Origin: Bacteroidota bacterium
GTDB lineage: Bacteria; Bacteroidota; Bacteroidia; Flavobacteriales; Flavobacteriaceae
Length of the DNA: 64,000 bases
Reading direction: 5' to 3'
Assembly: GCA_018335575.1 (NCBI GenBank)
Contig: JAGXRT010000032.1
Coordinates: 1 to 64,000 of the forward strand
Shown here piece after piece: positions 19,000 to 30,157 of the stretch (position 1 is the first letter of the stretch; every line of letters begins with the position of its first letter). Both the position numbers and the translations under genes were made by a program. The notes under the pieces were generated by a model that was given only the letters and a program-made list of their open reading frames with translations, was not told the origin of the DNA and searched no databases.

Positions 19000-19476
19000 A
19001 TGAGAAAAAGAGCGGCCAAAAAAAGAATTCTTTTACCAGATCCTAAATTTAACGACCAGTTAGTAACACGTTTTGTAAACATGTTAATGTGGGATGGTAA
19101 AAAGTCTGTAGCTTTTAAAGTGTTTTATGATGCATTAGACATTGTAGAACAACGAAAACAAGACGAAGAAAAAACGTCACTTGAAATTTGGAAAGATGCC
19201 CTTTCTAACGTAATGCCACAAGTTGAAGTGCGCAGCCGTAGAGTAGGGGGTGCTACCTTCCAAATTCCGATGCAAATTAGACCAGATCGTAAAATATCAG
19301 TTGCGATGAAATGGTTGATATTATATGCTCGTAGACGTAACGAAAAATCAATGCCAAACAAATTAGCCGGTGAAATTCTATCAGCAGCAAAAGAAGAAGG
19401 TGCAGCAGTTAAGAAAAGAATGGATACCCATAAAATGGCAGAAGCAAACAAAGCCTTCTCGCACTTTAGATTTTAA
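19000..19476 (+). CDS. rpsG: 30S ribosomal protein S7
   Basis: Head assembly protein of the 30S subunit, 158 aa, starting [19 protein letters not shown] with the conserved [15 protein letters not shown] and [15 protein letters not shown] segments that contact 16S rRNA and the E site. It lies between rpsL and fusA. In enterobacteria S7 is the str-operon autoregulator, but the 25-nt gap before this gene is too short to judge whether a site exists here. Confidence 0.99.
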   Translation: MRKRAAKKRILLPDPKFNDQLVTRFVNMLMWDGKKSVAFKVFYDALDIVEQRKQDEEKTSLEIWKDALSNVMPQVEVRSRRVGGATFQIPMQIRPDRKISVAMKWLILYARRRNEKSMPNKLAGEILSAAKEEGAAVKKRMDTHKMAEANKAFSHFRF

Positions 19477-19486
19477 TTAAATTAGA

Positions 19487-21577
19487 ATGGCAAGAGATTT
19501 AAGATATACAAGAAATATTGGAATTGCAGCGCATATCGACGCCGGTAAAACTACAACTACCGAGCGTATCCTGTATTATACCGGAGTAAGTCACAAAATT
19601 GGTGAGGTACACGATGGTGCAGCAACAATGGACTGGATGGAACAAGAGCAGGAAAGAGGTATTACCATTACTTCTGCTGCTACCCACTGTAAATGGACTT
19701 ATAAAGGTGAAGCCTATTCAATCAATATTATCGATACTCCTGGTCACGTAGACTTTACCGTTGAGGTAGAGCGTTCATTACGTGTATTAGACGGTATGGT
19801 GGCATTATTTAGTGCGGTTGATGGAGTAGAACCTCAGTCTGAAACTGTATGGAGACAAGCAGATAAATACCGTGTTCCTAGATTAGGATTCGTTAACAAA
19901 ATGGACCGTCAAGGAGCTGACTTCTTTAATGTTTGTAACCAAGTTAGAGAAATGTTAGGAGGAAATCCTGTGCCACTTCAAGTGCCAATCGGAGAAGAGA
20001 TTGACTTTAAAGGAGTGGTTGATTTGATTTCTAAAAAAGCAATCATCTGGAATGAGGAGGATATGGGAATGACCTTTACAGAAATTCCAATTCCGGCTAA
20101 CTTAACTGATGATGTTACCAAATACAGAGCTCAATTAATTGAAGCAGTTGCAGAATATGATGAGAAACTGTTGGAGAAATTCTTCGAAGATGAAGATTCA
20201 ATCACAGAAGACGAAATCATTGCAGCATTAAGAGCAGCAACCATTGATATGAGTATCATACCAATGATGTGTGGTTCTTCATTTAAAAACAAAGGTGTAC
20301 AAACGATGTTAGACGCTGTGATGCGTTATTTACCATCTCCAGTAGACGTTGAAGCAATTGAAGGAACAAACCCAGATACAGAAGCTGCTGAATATAGAAA
20401 ACCAAGTGTAAACGAACCGTTTTCATCCTTGGCATTTAAAATTGCTACTGATCCGTATGTAGGTCGTTTAGCATTCTTCAGAGTTTATTCTGGTTCGTTA
20501 GATGCAGGTTCATATGTGTTTAATACTCGTTCTGAGAAAAAAGAACGTATCTCACGTATTTACCAAATGCATGCTAACAAGCAAAATCCTATCGAAAGAA
20601 TTGAAGCGGGAGATATTGGAGCTGCAGTTGGATTTAAAGACATCAAAACAGGTGATACCTTATGTGATGAAAAACATCCAATTATTTTAGAGTCAATGTC
20701 ATTCCCAACTCCGGTAATTGGTATCGCTGTAGAGCCAAAAACCAAAGCCGATGTTGATAAAATGGGTATGGCCTTATCTAAATTAGCAGAAGAAGATCCA
20801 ACGTTCCAAGTTAAAACAGATGAAGCTTCTGGTCAAACAATTATTTCAGGAATGGGTGAGTTACACTTAGAGATTATTGTTGATCGTTTAAAGCGTGAAT
20901 TCAAAGTTGAAGTAAACGAAGGACAACCTCAAGTAGAGTACAAAGAAGCCTTAACAAAAGTATCAGCTCACAGAGAAGTTTACAAAAAACAATCAGGGGG
21001 TCGTGGTAAATTTGGTGATATCGTATTTGAAATTGGACCTGCAGATGAAGGTGTTGTTGGATTACAATTTGTGGATGAAGTAAAAGGAGGAAACGTGCCT
21101 AGAGAATACATTCCTGCTGTTGAAAAAGGATTCAAGATTGCTATGCAAAACGGTCCTTTAGCAAGCTTTACCATGGATAGTATGAAAGTTACGTTAAAAG
21201 ACGGTTCATACCACCCAGTAGACTCGGATGCACTTTCGTTTGAATTAGCAGCTAAATTAGGATACAAAGAAGCTTCAAGAAAAGCCGGTGCTGTATTACT
21301 AGAGCCAATAATGAAACTAGAAGTGGTAACACCAGAAGTAAATATGGGAGATGTTGTTGGTGACTTAAACAGACGTAGAGGTCAGGTTAACAACATGGAT
21401 GACAGAGCTGGAGCTAAAGTTATTAAAGCATTGGTTCCACTGGCAGAAATGTTTGGTTATGTAACTACACTAAGAACATTGTCTTCAGGTAGAGCTACAT
21501 CATCTATGGAATTTTCACACTATGCCGAGGCACCAAGCAATATCGCCGAAGCTGTGATTACTAAAGCTAAAGGTTAA
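19487..21577 (+). CDS. fusA: translation elongation factor G
   Basis: Ribosomal translocase GTPase, 696 aa. G1 is [19 protein letters not shown], the G3 region [21 protein letters not shown], and G4 NKMDRQGAD. The domain IV region [12 protein letters not shown] and the C-terminal [14 protein letters not shown] are typical of canonical EF-G, not of the fusidic-acid protection paralogues. It lies 10 nt after rpsG. No tuf follows; the operon passes straight to rpsJ, joining str and S10 units. Confidence 0.99.
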   Translation: MARDLRYTRNIGIAAHIDAGKTTTTERILYYTGVSHKIGEVHDGAATMDWMEQEQERGITITSAATHCKWTYKGEAYSINIIDTPGHVDFTVEVERSLRVLDGMVALFSAVDGVEPQSETVWRQADKYRVPRLGFVNKMDRQGADFFNVCNQVREMLGGNPVPLQVPIGEEIDFKGVVDLISKKAIIWNEEDMGMTFTEIPIPANLTDDVTKYRAQLIEAVAEYDEKLLEKFFEDEDSITEDEIIAALRAATIDMSIIPMMCGSSFKNKGVQTMLDAVMRYLPSPVDVEAIEGTNPDTEAAEYRKPSVNEPFSSLAFKIATDPYVGRLAFFRVYSGSLDAGSYVFNTRSEKKERISRIYQMHANKQNPIERIEAGDIGAAVGFKDIKTGDTLCDEKHPIILESMSFPTPVIGIAVEPKTKADVDKMGMALSKLAEEDPTFQVKTDEASGQTIISGMGELHLEIIVDRLKREFKVEVNEGQPQVEYKEALTKVSAHREVYKKQSGGRGKFGDIVFEIGPADEGVVGLQFVDEVKGGNVPREYIPAVEKGFKIAMQNGPLASFTMDSMKVTLKDGSYHPVDSDALSFELAAKLGYKEASRKAGAVLLEPIMKLEVVTPEVNMGDVVGDLNRRRGQVNNMDDRAGAKVIKALVPLAEMFGYVTTLRTLSSGRATSSMEFSHYAEAPSNIAEAVITKAKG

Positions 21578-21595
21578 TCTCATAATAATAATACG

Positions 21596-21901
21596 ATGAG
21601 TCAAAAAATCAGAATAAAATTAAAATCATACGATCATATGTTGGTAGACAAGTCTGCCGAGAAGATCGTGAAAACAGTAAAAAGTACTGGTGCTGTGGTA
21701 AATGGTCCAATTCCATTACCAACCCACAAAAAAATATTTACTGTATTACGTTCACCACACGTTAATAAAAAATCAAGAGAGCAATTCCAATTGAGTTCTT
21801 ACAAACGTTTATTAGACATCTATAGCTCGTCATCCAAAACGATTGATGCTTTAATGAAATTAGAACTTCCAAGCGGTGTTGAAGTAGAAATAAAAGTTTG
21901 A
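21596..21901 (+). CDS. rpsJ: 30S ribosomal protein S10
   Basis: 101 aa, with the conserved [28 protein letters not shown] stretch. It works in 30S head assembly and, in many bacteria, in NusB-S10 antitermination. It is linked to fusA (18 nt gap) and separated from rplC by a short terminator-like hairpin, so it may be transcribed more than the genes downstream. Confidence 0.99.
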   Translation: MSQKIRIKLKSYDHMLVDKSAEKIVKTVKSTGAVVNGPIPLPTHKKIFTVLRSPHVNKKSREQFQLSSYKRLLDIYSSSSKTIDALMKLELPSGVEVEIKV

Positions 21902-21906
21902 TAAAG

Positions 21907-21928
21907 AACCCTGAATAAGGGTTTTTTA
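21907..21928 (+). terminator. terminator/attenuator-like hairpin between rpsJ and rplC
   Basis: AACCCT-GAATA-AGGGTT stem-loop immediately followed by a T-run, 5 nt after the rpsJ stop and about 40 nt before rplC. The 6-bp stem is modest, so partial termination or attenuation is more likely than complete termination, since the rest of the operon has no other obvious strong promoter. Confidence 0.6.
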
Positions 21929-21969
21929 TCGATGTAAACAAGTATTATAAACAAATTAATAAATATAAA

Positions 21970-22587
21970 ATGTCTGGGTTAATAGGAAGAAAAATCGGCA
22001 TGACTAGTATTTTTGACGAGAATGGGAAAAACATCCCATGTACCGTTATTGAGGCTGGTCCTTGTGTGGTTACCCAAGTCAGAACCGAAGAGGTAGACGG
22101 GTATAAAGCGTTACAACTTGGTTTCGATGACAAAGTAGAAGCACGCACTACAAAAGCGTTGCAAGGTCACTTTAAAAAAGCTGGCACTACAAGTAAGAAG
22201 AAACTAGTTGAGTTTAAATGGTTTGAAAAAGAGTACAATCTTGGCGATACCATTTCAGTAGATTTATTTGAAGAAGGTGAATTTGTAGATGTCATCGGAA
22301 CTTCAAAAGGTAAAGGTTTTCAGGGAGTTGTTAAAAGACATGGCTTTGCCGGTGTTGGGCAATCAACGCATGGACAACATAACAGGTTAAGAGCTCCGGG
22401 ATCGGTAGGTGCTTCATCATATCCTTCTAGAGTATTCAAAGGAATGCGTATGGCAGGAAGAATGGGTGGTGAACGTGTTACGGTACAAAACCTACGCGTT
22501 TTAAAAGTAGTAGCTGAAAAAAACCTACTAGTAGTTAAGGGATGTGTTCCTGGTCATAAAAATTCTTACGTAATTCTTCAGAAATAA
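21970..22587 (+). CDS. rplC: 50S ribosomal protein L3
   Basis: 205 aa, beginning [19 protein letters not shown] and carrying the peptidyl-transferase-proximal loop [34 protein letters not shown]. It is one of the early assembly proteins of the large subunit. Its stop overlaps the rplD start by one nucleotide (TAATG), indicating translational coupling. Confidence 0.99.
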   Translation: MSGLIGRKIGMTSIFDENGKNIPCTVIEAGPCVVTQVRTEEVDGYKALQLGFDDKVEARTTKALQGHFKKAGTTSKKKLVEFKWFEKEYNLGDTISVDLFEEGEFVDVIGTSKGKGFQGVVKRHGFAGVGQSTHGQHNRLRAPGSVGASSYPSRVFKGMRMAGRMGGERVTVQNLRVLKVVAEKNLLVVKGCVPGHKNSYVILQK

Positions 22588-23216
22588 TGAAAGTAGCAGT
22601 TTACGACATCACAGGAAAAGAAACCGGTAGACATGTTGAATTGTCTGACGAGGTATTCGCAATAGAGCCGAACAAACATGCACTTTACTTAGATGTAAAG
22701 CAGTTTTTGGCAAACAGAAGACAAGGTACGCACAAAGCTAAAGAAAGAGCAGAAATTGCTGGTAGTACGCGTAAGATTAAAAAACAAAAAGGTACAGGTA
22801 CCGCACGTGCAGGAAGTATTAAATCTCCTGTATTTAGAGGTGGTGGTAGAGTTTTTGGTCCAAGACCAAAAGACTATTCTTTTAAATTAAACAAAAATTT
22901 AAAGCGTTTAGCACGTAAATCTGCATTGAGTTTACAAGCTAAAAACAACAATATTTTAGTGGTGGAAGACTTCAATTTTGAAACTCCAAAAACTAAGAGT
23001 TTTGTTAATGTTTTAAAGGCGTTTGGGTTAGAAAATAAAAAGTCCTTATTTGTATTGAGTGATTCAAATAATAATGTATATTTGTCATCACGAAATTTAG
23101 AAGGTGTAAAGACTGTAAGCAACTCAGGATTAAACACTTACAGTGTAATGAATGCTAAAAAAGTAGTAATACTTGAAGGTTCATTAGAAGGAATTGAATC
23201 TAATTTAAATAAATAG
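22587..23216 (+). CDS. rplD: 50S ribosomal protein L4
   Basis: 209 aa. The exit-tunnel loop [36 protein letters not shown] is clear. Alterations there confer macrolide resistance in other bacteria, and none of the standard residues looks altered. It is translationally coupled to rplC. L4 represses the S10 operon in E. coli, but this cannot be assumed here. Confidence 0.99.
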   Translation: MKVAVYDITGKETGRHVELSDEVFAIEPNKHALYLDVKQFLANRRQGTHKAKERAEIAGSTRKIKKQKGTGTARAGSIKSPVFRGGGRVFGPRPKDYSFKLNKNLKRLARKSALSLQAKNNNILVVEDFNFETPKTKSFVNVLKAFGLENKKSLFVLSDSNNNVYLSSRNLEGVKTVSNSGLNTYSVMNAKKVVILEGSLEGIESNLNK

Positions 23217-23224
23217 GGAGTAAG

Positions 23225-23515
23225 ATGAGTATTTTAATTAAACCTATTATTACAGAAAAAGCTACAAGTCATAGTGAGTTACATAACCGCTATGCTTTTG
23301 TTGTTGATCAGAACTCAAATAAAATTGAAATTAAGAAGGCTGTAGAGCAAGCTTATGGAGTTTCTGTAGAGAAAGTAAGAACAATGAATTACCCAGTGGT
23401 TCGCAAAACCAAATACACTAAAAAAGGTTTAGTGGAGGGGAAAACTAGTGCTTACAAAAAGGCAATTGTTGAACTAGCAGAAGGTCAAAATATTGACTTT
23501 TATAGCAATATTTAA
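23225..23515 (+). CDS. rplW: 50S ribosomal protein L23
   Basis: 96 aa, [46 protein letters not shown], the typical N-terminal signature. L23 sits at the exit tunnel and docks trigger factor and SRP. Gap of 8 nt after rplD. Confidence 0.98.
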   Translation: MSILIKPIITEKATSHSELHNRYAFVVDQNSNKIEIKKAVEQAYGVSVEKVRTMNYPVVRKTKYTKKGLVEGKTSAYKKAIVELAEGQNIDFYSNI

Positions 23516-23532
23516 TACGAAACGATACTATA

Positions 23533-24357
23533 ATGTCAGTTAGAAAATTAAAACCAATAACACCAGGTCAGCGATTTAAAGTAGTAAATGGCTTCGACAC
23601 TATTACTACTGATAAGCCGGAAAAAAGTTTATTAGTTCCGAATAAAAGATCTGGAGGTCGAGACAACAAAGGGAAAATGACTATGCGCTACACAGGTGGT
23701 GGTCATAAGAAAAATTACCGTATTATCGATTTTAAGCGTAATAAGTACGGTATCCCAGCTACTGTTAAATCTATTGAGTACGATCCAAATCGTACGGCAT
23801 TTATTGCATTATTGCATTATGCCGATGGTGAAAAAACATACATCATCGCTCAAAATGGATTACAGGTAGGACAAACATTACTTTCCGGAAAAGGAATTTC
23901 TCCAGAGATCGGAAACACTATGTTCTTAAGTGATATTCCACTTGGTACAACCATTTCTTGTATCGAATTAAGACCAGGTCAAGGTGCCGTTATGGCGCGT
24001 AGTGCTGGTTCATTTGCACAATTAATGGCAAGAGAAGGTAAATACGTAACTGTAAAGTTACCTTCTGGTGAAACGAGAATGATTTTGAATACGTGTATGG
24101 CTACTATTGGAGTAGTATCAAATTCAGACCATCAGTTGTTAGTATCTGGTAAAGCAGGTAGAAGCCGTTGGTTAGGAAGAAGACCACGTACCAGACCAGT
24201 AGCCATGAACCCTGTTGATCATCCAATGGGTGGTGGAGAAGGTAGAGCTTCTGGAGGTCATCCAAGATCAAGAAACTTAATCCCTGCAAAAGGATATAAG
24301 ACTCGTTCTAGAACCAAAGCAAGTAATAAACATATTATAGAACGTAGAAAAAAATAA
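23533..24357 (+). CDS. rplB: 50S ribosomal protein L2
   Basis: 274 aa. It has the RNA-binding core [36 protein letters not shown] and the catalytic-centre-proximal segment [22 protein letters not shown] that includes the conserved histidine implicated in peptidyl transfer. It lies in standard S10 order between rplW and rpsS. Confidence 0.99.
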   Translation: MSVRKLKPITPGQRFKVVNGFDTITTDKPEKSLLVPNKRSGGRDNKGKMTMRYTGGGHKKNYRIIDFKRNKYGIPATVKSIEYDPNRTAFIALLHYADGEKTYIIAQNGLQVGQTLLSGKGISPEIGNTMFLSDIPLGTTISCIELRPGQGAVMARSAGSFAQLMAREGKYVTVKLPSGETRMILNTCMATIGVVSNSDHQLLVSGKAGRSRWLGRRPRTRPVAMNPVDHPMGGGEGRASGGHPRSRNLIPAKGYKTRSRTKASNKHIIERRKK

Positions 24358-24364
24358 TTGAGAT

Positions 24365-24643
24365 ATGGCACGTTCATTAAAAAAAGGACCTTACGTATTT
24401 CGTAAGTTAGAGAAAAAAGTTCAAGAAAATATAGATTCAGGAAAGAAGACTGTTGTTAAAACATGGTCTAGAGCTTCAATGATTATTCCTGATTTTGTAG
24501 GACAAACTATAGCAGTACATAACGGACGTCAATTTGTTCCGGTATATATAACTGAAAATATGGTAGGACATAAATTAGGTGAATTTTCACCAACTCGTCA
24601 GTTTAGAGGACATGCGGGTGCAAAAAATAAAGGTAAAAAATAG
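24365..24643 (+). CDS. rpsS: 30S ribosomal protein S19
   Basis: 92 aa, [20 protein letters not shown], with the conserved [17 protein letters not shown] near the C-terminus. It pairs with S13 in the 30S head. Gap of 7 nt from rplB. Confidence 0.99.
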   Translation: MARSLKKGPYVFRKLEKKVQENIDSGKKTVVKTWSRASMIIPDFVGQTIAVHNGRQFVPVYITENMVGHKLGEFSPTRQFRGHAGAKNKGKK

Positions 24644-24651
24644 TAGGAATC

Positions 24652-25059
24652 ATGGGAGCAAGAAAGAAAATTAAAGCTGATCAAAGAAAAGAAGCTAAAA
24701 AGCAGGTTGCTTTTGCTAAGCTTAACGGATGTCCTACATCACCAAGAAAGATGCGTATAGTTGCAGATTTAATCAGAGGCGTTCAAGTAGAAAAAGCCTT
24801 AGCAATACTTAAATTCAATCCAAAAGCAGCTTCAGTAAATTTAGAAAAGTTGTTGTTATCAGCAATTGCTAACTGGCAAGCTAAAAATGCAGATGCAAAT
24901 ATTGAAGATGCCGGATTACTTGTAAAAGAAATCACTGTAGATGGAGCAGGAATGTTAAAAAGATTAAGCCCAGCACCACAAGGTCGCGCGCACAGAATCA
25001 GAAAGCGTTCTAACCACGTAACTATAGTGTTAGGATCAAATAATTTAACCAGTAATTAA
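24652..25059 (+). CDS. rplV: 50S ribosomal protein L22
   Basis: 135 aa, slightly longer than E. coli L22 because of a basic N-terminal extension ([18 protein letters not shown]). The tunnel hairpin region [26 protein letters not shown] is intact. It interacts with L4 and all six 23S domains. Confidence 0.99.
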   Translation: MGARKKIKADQRKEAKKQVAFAKLNGCPTSPRKMRIVADLIRGVQVEKALAILKFNPKAASVNLEKLLLSAIANWQAKNADANIEDAGLLVKEITVDGAGMLKRLSPAPQGRAHRIRKRSNHVTIVLGSNNLTSN

Positions 25060-25068
25060 TCGAATAGC

Positions 25069-25785
25069 ATGGGACAAAAAACAAATCCAATAGGAAATCG
25101 TTTAGGAATTATCAGAGGATGGGAATCTAACTGGTATGGTGGAGATGACTATGGCGATAAAATTGCTGAAGATTATAAAATCAGAGAGTACGTAGGTGCT
25201 CGTCTGGCAAAAGCAAGCATATCCAGAATTATTATTGAGCGTACGCTTAAACTTATAACCGTTACTATCACTACTGCAAGACCTGGTATTATTATCGGAA
25301 AAGGCGGTCAAGAGGTAGATAAGTTAAAAGAAGAGCTTAAGAAAATTACGGGTAAAGAAGTTCAAATCAATATTTTTGAGATTAAACGCCCAGAGTTGGA
25401 TGCGATTATCGTTGCTCAAGGTATTGCTCGTCAAATTGAAGGCCGAATTTCATACAGAAGAGCAATTAAAATGGCAATGGCAGCCGCAATGCGTATGAAC
25501 GCAGAGGGTATCAAAGTGCAAATTTCTGGTCGTTTAAACGGTGCAGAGATGGCACGTTCTGAGCACATGAAAGAAGGAAGAATTCCACTTTCTACATTCA
25601 GAGCAGATATTGATTATGCACAGGCTGAGGCACACACTACCTATGGAAGATTAGGTTTAAAAGTGTGGATTATGAAAGGCGAAGTTTATGGTAAAAGAGA
25701 ATTATCACCGTTGGTTGGGTTAGCTAAAAAGCAAACCAAATCTGGTAATGCTCCGGCATCAAATAAACCACGTCGTAAAAAATAA
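25069..25785 (+). CDS. rpsC: 30S ribosomal protein S3
   Basis: 238 aa, beginning [25 protein letters not shown]. The KH domain motif [22 protein letters not shown] is near residue 65-90, and the C-terminal domain contains [32 protein letters not shown]3 lines the mRNA entry channel and has helicase activity. Standard order before rplP. Confidence 0.99.
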   Translation: MGQKTNPIGNRLGIIRGWESNWYGGDDYGDKIAEDYKIREYVGARLAKASISRIIIERTLKLITVTITTARPGIIIGKGGQEVDKLKEELKKITGKEVQINIFEIKRPELDAIIVAQGIARQIEGRISYRRAIKMAMAAAMRMNAEGIKVQISGRLNGAEMARSEHMKEGRIPLSTFRADIDYAQAEAHTTYGRLGLKVWIMKGEVYGKRELSPLVGLAKKQTKSGNAPASNKPRRKK

Positions 25786-25804
25786 TTTTAAAAATTAGAC
25801 GGTT

Positions 25805-26233
25805 ATGTTACAACCTAAAAGAGTTAAATTTCGTAAAGTACAGAAAGGCAAAGGAAGTTTATCTGGTATTTCTCAAAGAGGTCACCAACTTTCCAACGGA
25901 ACATTTGGTATCAAATCTTTAGAGCAAACATTTATTACTTCTAGACAAATTGAAGCCGCTCGTGTTGCTGCAACTCGTTATATGAAGAGAGAAGGACAGC
26001 TGTGGATTAAAATATTTCCGGACAAACCAATTACCAAAAAACCACTTGAGGTTCGTATGGGTAAAGGAAAAGGTGCTCCAGAATATTTTGTAGCTGTAAT
26101 TAAACCTGGAAGAATAATGTTTGAAGTTGGAGGTGTATCGTATGATATTGCTAAAGAAGCATTACGATTAGCTGCACAAAAACTTCCGGTTAAAACTAAA
26201 TTTATAGTTGCTAGAGATTACGATAATGCTTAA
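25805..26233 (+). CDS. rplP: 50S ribosomal protein L16
   Basis: 142 aa, [29 protein letters not shown], with the conserved [25 protein letters not shown] segment near the A site. It is encoded between rpsC and rpmC as in most bacteria. Confidence 0.99.
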   Translation: MLQPKRVKFRKVQKGKGSLSGISQRGHQLSNGTFGIKSLEQTFITSRQIEAARVAATRYMKREGQLWIKIFPDKPITKKPLEVRMGKGKGAPEYFVAVIKPGRIMFEVGGVSYDIAKEALRLAAQKLPVKTKFIVARDYDNA

Positions 26234-26244
26234 TTGAGACAAAA

Positions 26245-26436
26245 ATGAAACAATCAGAAATTAAAGAATTATCTATAGCCGATTTGCAAGAGAAGCTTGA
26301 AGCATTCAAGAAAAACTATGCTGAACTGAAAATGGTTCATACCATTTCACCATTGGAAAAACCAATGCAAATTAGAACCATTAGAAAAACTGTTGCACGT
26401 TTAGCAACAGAATTAAAAAAAAGAGAATTACATTAA
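26245..26436 (+). CDS. rpmC: 50S ribosomal protein L29
   Basis: 63 aa, two-helix protein (MKQSEIKELSIADLQEKLEAFKKNYAELKMVHT ... RTIRKTVARLATELKKRE). It sits at the tunnel exit beside L23. Gap of 11 nt after rplP. Confidence 0.98.
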   Translation: MKQSEIKELSIADLQEKLEAFKKNYAELKMVHTISPLEKPMQIRTIRKTVARLATELKKRELH

Positions 26437-26451
26437 TTGTTTTCAGTAAAG

Positions 26452-26709
26452 ATGGAAAATAGAAATCTTAGAAAAGAAAGAATTGGGGTAGTATCTAGTA
26501 ACAAGATGGACAAGTCAATTGTAGTATCTGAAGTTACCAGAGCTAAACACCCTATGTACGGTAAATTCGTGTTGAAAACAAAGAAATATGTTGCACACGA
26601 CGAAAAAAATGATTGCAATATCGGTGATACCGTTAAAATAATGGAAACTCGTCCTTTAAGTAAAACTAAACGTTGGAGATTAGTTGAAATCCTAGAAAGA
26701 GCTAAATAA
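26452..26709 (+). CDS. rpsQ: 30S ribosomal protein S17
   Basis: 85 aa from ATG 26452 ([25 protein letters not shown]). The ORF track begins at a TTG at 26437 that would add MFSVK; the ATG gives the family-typical N-terminus and normal length. OB-fold protein with the motif [27 protein letters not shown], involved in early 30S assembly. Confidence 0.97.
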   Translation: MENRNLRKERIGVVSSNKMDKSIVVSEVTRAKHPMYGKFVLKTKKYVAHDEKNDCNIGDTVKIMETRPLSKTKRWRLVEILERAK

Positions 26710-26711
26710 TT

Positions 26712-27080
26712 ATGTTACAGACAGAATCAAGATTAATAGTAGCGGATAACACTGGAGCCAAAGAAGCTTTAGTAATTCGTGTTTTAGGAGGAACAAGAAG
26801 ACGTTATGCTTCTGTAGGTGATAAAATTGTTGTTACCATAAAAGACGCAACACCAAACGGAAACGTTAAAAAAGGTCAAGTATCCAGAGCAGTTGTTGTT
26901 CGTACTAAAAAAGAAGTAAGAAGAAAAGACGGATCATACATTCGATTCGACGATAATGCATGTGTTTTATTAAACGCAGCAGAAGAAATGAGAGGTACCC
27001 GTGTATTCGGACCTGTAGCAAGAGAACTTCGTGAAAAGCAATTCATGAAAATTGTTTCACTAGCACCTGAAGTGCTTTAA
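26712..27080 (+). CDS. rplN: 50S ribosomal protein L14
   Basis: 122 aa, [46 protein letters not shown], ending [12 protein letters not shown], the universal L14 signatures. It forms intersubunit bridges with 16S rRNA. Begins 2 nt after rpsQ. Confidence 0.99.
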   Translation: MLQTESRLIVADNTGAKEALVIRVLGGTRRRYASVGDKIVVTIKDATPNGNVKKGQVSRAVVVRTKKEVRRKDGSYIRFDDNACVLLNAAEEMRGTRVFGPVARELREKQFMKIVSLAPEVL

Positions 27081-27093
27081 TATTTTTGAAAAG

Positions 27094-27402
27094 ATGACAA
27101 AATTAAAGATCAAATCAGGAGATAAAGTTAGAGTTATTGCTGGAGATCACCGCGGTGAAGAAGGTAAAGTAGTTAAAGTTTTAATTGCAGATAACAAAGC
27201 TATAGTAGAAGGAGTTAACATGATTTCTAAGCACACAAAACCAAGCGCAAGCAATCCGCAAGGAGGTATTGTTAAAAAAGAAGCTCCTCTTCACATTTCT
27301 AATTTAATGTTAGTGGAAGATGGAAAAACTACCCGAGTAGGTTACCGCACAGAAGACGGTAAAAAGGTTAGATTTTCTAAAAAATCAGATAAAGCGATAT
27401 AG
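27094..27402 (+). CDS. rplX: 50S ribosomal protein L24
   Basis: 102 aa, with an N-terminal KOW motif ([25 protein letters not shown]) and [28 protein letters not shown]. Assembly-initiator protein of the 50S subunit. Its stop is 2 nt before the preferred rplE ATG. Confidence 0.99.
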   Translation: MTKLKIKSGDKVRVIAGDHRGEEGKVVKVLIADNKAIVEGVNMISKHTKPSASNPQGGIVKKEAPLHISNLMLVEDGKTTRVGYRTEDGKKVRFSKKSDKAI

Positions 27403-27404
27403 TG

Positions 27405-27956
27405 ATGACGTATATACCAAGACTTAAGCAAGAATATAAGAGTAGAGTAATTCCAGCTCTTAAAGAAGAATTTGGATACAAAAACATAATGATGTTACCA
27501 AAACTTCAGAAAATTGTGGTTAGCAAAGGCGTTGGAGCTGCAGTGGCTGATAAAAAGTTAATTGACCACGCTGTGGAAGAATTAACTAAAATCACAGGAC
27601 AAAAAGCAGTATCAACCATTTCTAAAAAAGACGTGGCAAACTTTAAATTACGTAAAGGAATGCCTATTGGTGCAAAAGTTACCCTAAGAGGTGATAAAAT
27701 GTACGAATTTTTAGATCGCTTAGTAACTGTTTCACTTCCACGTGTAAGAGATTTTAATGGTGTAAACACTACCGGTTTTGACGGAAGAGGTAATTATAAC
27801 CTTGGAGTAACAGAACAAATTATTTTCCCTGAAATTGATATTGACAAAATCAATAAAATTTCTGGTATGGATATTACGTTTGTTACATCGGCCAATACCG
27901 ATAATGAAGCAAAATCACTTTTAAGAGAATTAGGTTTACCATTTAAAAAGAACTAA
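27405..27956 (+). CDS. rplE: 50S ribosomal protein L5
   Basis: 183 aa from ATG 27405 ([27 protein letters not shown]). The ORF track uses a GTG at 27402 that overlaps the rplX stop. L5 binds 5S rRNA and the P-site t[32 protein letters not shown] is the conserved core. Confidence 0.98.
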   Translation: MTYIPRLKQEYKSRVIPALKEEFGYKNIMMLPKLQKIVVSKGVGAAVADKKLIDHAVEELTKITGQKAVSTISKKDVANFKLRKGMPIGAKVTLRGDKMYEFLDRLVTVSLPRVRDFNGVNTTGFDGRGNYNLGVTEQIIFPEIDIDKINKISGMDITFVTSANTDNEAKSLLRELGLPFKKN

Positions 27957-27959
27957 GAA

Positions 27960-28229
27960 ATGGCTAAAGAATCAATGAAAGCCCGCGAGGCGAAAAGACA
28001 AAAATTAGTTGCAAAATTTGCTGCTAAAAGAAAGGAGTTAAAAGAAGCCGGAGATTATGAGGCGTTACAAAGCATTCCTAAAAACGCATCACCTGTACGA
28101 TTACACAACCGTTGTAAATTAACAGGTCGTCCAAAAGGATATATGCGTACTTTTGGGATTTCGCGTGTTACGTTTCGTGAAATGGCTAACCAAGGTTTAA
28201 TTCCTGGAGTTAAAAAAGCAAGCTGGTAA
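27960..28229 (+). CDS. rpsN: 30S ribosomal protein S14 (zinc-independent long form)
   Basis: 89 aa, [37 protein letters not shown], ending [38 protein letters not shown]. It is the long form lacking the two CxxC zinc pairs of the short 61-aa type. It sits directly after rplE (3 nt gap). Confidence 0.98.
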   Translation: MAKESMKAREAKRQKLVAKFAAKRKELKEAGDYEALQSIPKNASPVRLHNRCKLTGRPKGYMRTFGISRVTFREMANQGLIPGVKKASW

Positions 28230-28238
28230 ATCAATAAT

Positions 28239-28272
28239 TGGTTTCAGGTTTAACAAATAGTTAAAAACCAAA
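28239..28272 (+). promoter_or_regulatory. hairpin in the rpsN-rpsH gap, candidate r-protein leader element
   Basis: TTGGTT (28239-28244) pairs with AACCAA (28267-28272), and TTTAAC (28250-28255) pairs with GTTAAA (28261-28266). This leaves a five-base TCAGG bulge and an AAATA loop. It occupies most of the 60-nt gap, which is unusually long for this operon, and lacks a T-run, so it is not a terminator. It lies directly before the S8 gene, whose product is the spc-operon regulator in E. coli. Confidence 0.5.
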
Positions 28273-28289
28273 ACCGCAAAATTAAATAT

Positions 28290-28688
28290 ATGTATACAGA
28301 TCCAATCGCAGATTATTTAACAAGAGTTAGAAATGCTGTTAGCGCAGGTCACAGAATCGTAGAAATTCCTGCTTCAAATTTGAAGAAAGAAATTACGAAA
28401 ATCTTATTTGACCAAGGATATATTTTAAGCTATCAATTTAATGATGACAAAGTACAAGGTACCATCAAAATAGCCTTAAAATATGATAAATTAACGAAAG
28501 AACCGGTTATCAAACACATCGAACGTGTAAGTACACCTGGTTTACGTAAATATGCAGGCGCTTCAGAAATGCCACGTGTTTTAAACGGACTTGGAATTGC
28601 AATCGTATCTACCTCTAAAGGTGTTATGACCAACAAACAAGCTCGTCAGGAAAATATTGGTGGTGAAATATTATGTACCGTTTATTAA
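28290..28688 (+). CDS. rpsH: 30S ribosomal protein S8
   Basis: 132 aa, MYTDPIADYLTRVRNAVSAGHRIVEIPASNLKKEI, with the C-terminal signature GLGIAIVSTSKGVMTNKQARQENIGGEILCTVY. Central-domain assembly protein and, in E. coli, a translational repressor. Preceded by a 60-nt gap that holds a hairpin. Confidence 0.99.
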   Translation: MYTDPIADYLTRVRNAVSAGHRIVEIPASNLKKEITKILFDQGYILSYQFNDDKVQGTIKIALKYDKLTKEPVIKHIERVSTPGLRKYAGASEMPRVLNGLGIAIVSTSKGVMTNKQARQENIGGEILCTVY

Positions 28689-28705
28689 TATAAGAATTAG
28701 TAAAG

Positions 28706-29248
28706 ATGTCAAGAATAGGAAAAAACCCAATTAATATTGTAAACGGCGTTACCGTTACGTTAAACGATAACATCATTACCGTAAAAGGAAAATTGGGAGA
28801 ATTATCTCAAGAAATAAAAGATGTTACCGTAACAATCGAAGATGGTGTAATTACAGTAGAAAGACCTTCGGATGCTAAAGACCACCGTTCTAAACACGGT
28901 CTTTACAGAGCGTTAATCAGTAACATGATTCAAGGAGTGTCAACTGGATTTACCTTAAACTTAGAGTTGGTAGGTGTTGGATATAGAGCAAGTAACCAAG
29001 GAAACCGTTTAGAGTTAGCCTTAGGTTTTTCTCACAACATCATTTTTGAAGTTGCAAAAGAAGTAACTGTAGAAACTGTAAGTGAAAAAGGTAAAAACCC
29101 AATCATTAAATTAACTTCATTTGACAAACAACTTGTAGGACAAGTTGCGGCAAAGATTCGTTCATTCCGCAAACCTGAACCATACAAAGGAAAAGGAGTT
29201 AAATTTGTAGGAGAAGAATTAAGAAGAAAAGCAGGTAAATCTGCATAA
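28706..29248 (+). CDS. rplF: 50S ribosomal protein L6
   Basis: 180 aa, [34 protein letters not shown], two-domain protein ending in the conserved [24 protein letters not shown]. It lies near the factor-binding centre. Gap of 17 nt from rpsH. Confidence 0.99.
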   Translation: MSRIGKNPINIVNGVTVTLNDNIITVKGKLGELSQEIKDVTVTIEDGVITVERPSDAKDHRSKHGLYRALISNMIQGVSTGFTLNLELVGVGYRASNQGNRLELALGFSHNIIFEVAKEVTVETVSEKGKNPIIKLTSFDKQLVGQVAAKIRSFRKPEPYKGKGVKFVGEELRRKAGKSA

Positions 29249-29259
29249 TTTATTGTATT

Positions 29260-29613
29260 ATGGCATTATCAAAGCTTGAAAGAAGAACACGCATTAAGCA
29301 CAGAATCAGAAAAGTTGTTTTCGGAACTGCTGAAACTCCTAGACTTTCAGTATTTAGAAGCAACAAAGAAATCTATGCTCAATTAATTGATGACAACGCT
29401 GGAGCTACGCTTTTAGCAGTATCATCTAGAGATAAAGAAATTGAAGTTAAAGGCAACAAATTAGAGCAAGCCGTAGCTGTTGGAAAAGCAGTAGCTACGA
29501 AAGCTGTAAACGCAGGAATCACTTCTTGTGCTTTTGACAGAAATGGATATTTGTATCACGGTAGAGTAAAAGCTTTAGCAGACGCTGCAAGAGAAGCTGG
29601 TTTAAAATTTTAG
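29260..29613 (+). CDS. rplR: 50S ribosomal protein L18
   Basis: 117 aa, with [32 protein letters not shown] and the C-terminal [26 protein letters not shown] typical of L18. Binds 5S rRNA together with L5 and L25. Confidence 0.99.
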   Translation: MALSKLERRTRIKHRIRKVVFGTAETPRLSVFRSNKEIYAQLIDDNAGATLLAVSSRDKEIEVKGNKLEQAVAVGKAVATKAVNAGITSCAFDRNGYLYHGRVKALADAAREAGLKF

Positions 29614-29619
29614 GATAAT

Positions 29620-30144
29620 ATGTTTCAAGATTATAAAAACGTAGAACGCGTAAAACCAAGTGGATTAGAGCTTAAAGACCACTTAGTAGCTGTAAACAGA
29701 GTTACCAAAGTAACTAAAGGAGGTAGAACTTTCGGGTTTTCTGCAATCGTAGTAGTTGGTGATGGAAACGGTGTAGTAGGTCATGGGCACGGAAAATCTA
29801 AAGACGTAGCTTCAGCAATTGCAAAAGCTATCGAAGATGCAAAAAAGAATTTAGTAAGAATTCCGATTATTGATCAAACATTACCACACGAACAAAAAGG
29901 TAAATACGGAGGAGCAAAAGTGTTTTTAAAACCGGCTGCTCATGGTACCGGGGTAATTGCCGGTGGTGCCGTACGTGCCGTATTAGAATCGGTTGGTGTA
30001 CATGATGTATTATCAAAATCACAAGGGTCATCTAACGCGCACAACGTAGTTAAAGCAACTTTTGATGCTTTATTGCAATTGAGAAGTGCGCAGTTAATTG
30101 CACAACAAAGAGGAATTTCTTTAGAAAAAGTTTTTAAAGGATAA
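29620..30144 (+). CDS. rpsE: 30S ribosomal protein S5
   Basis: 174 aa. It has the N-terminal dsRNA-binding-like domain ([39 protein letters not shown]) and C-terminal [37 protein letters not shown]. Involved in decoding accuracy. Gap of 6 nt from rplR. Confidence 0.99.
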   Translation: MFQDYKNVERVKPSGLELKDHLVAVNRVTKVTKGGRTFGFSAIVVVGDGNGVVGHGHGKSKDVASAIAKAIEDAKKNLVRIPIIDQTLPHEQKGKYGGAKVFLKPAAHGTGVIAGGAVRAVLESVGVHDVLSKSQGSSNAHNVVKATFDALLQLRSAQLIAQQRGISLEKVFKG

Positions 30145-30157
30145 AATCAATAATACG

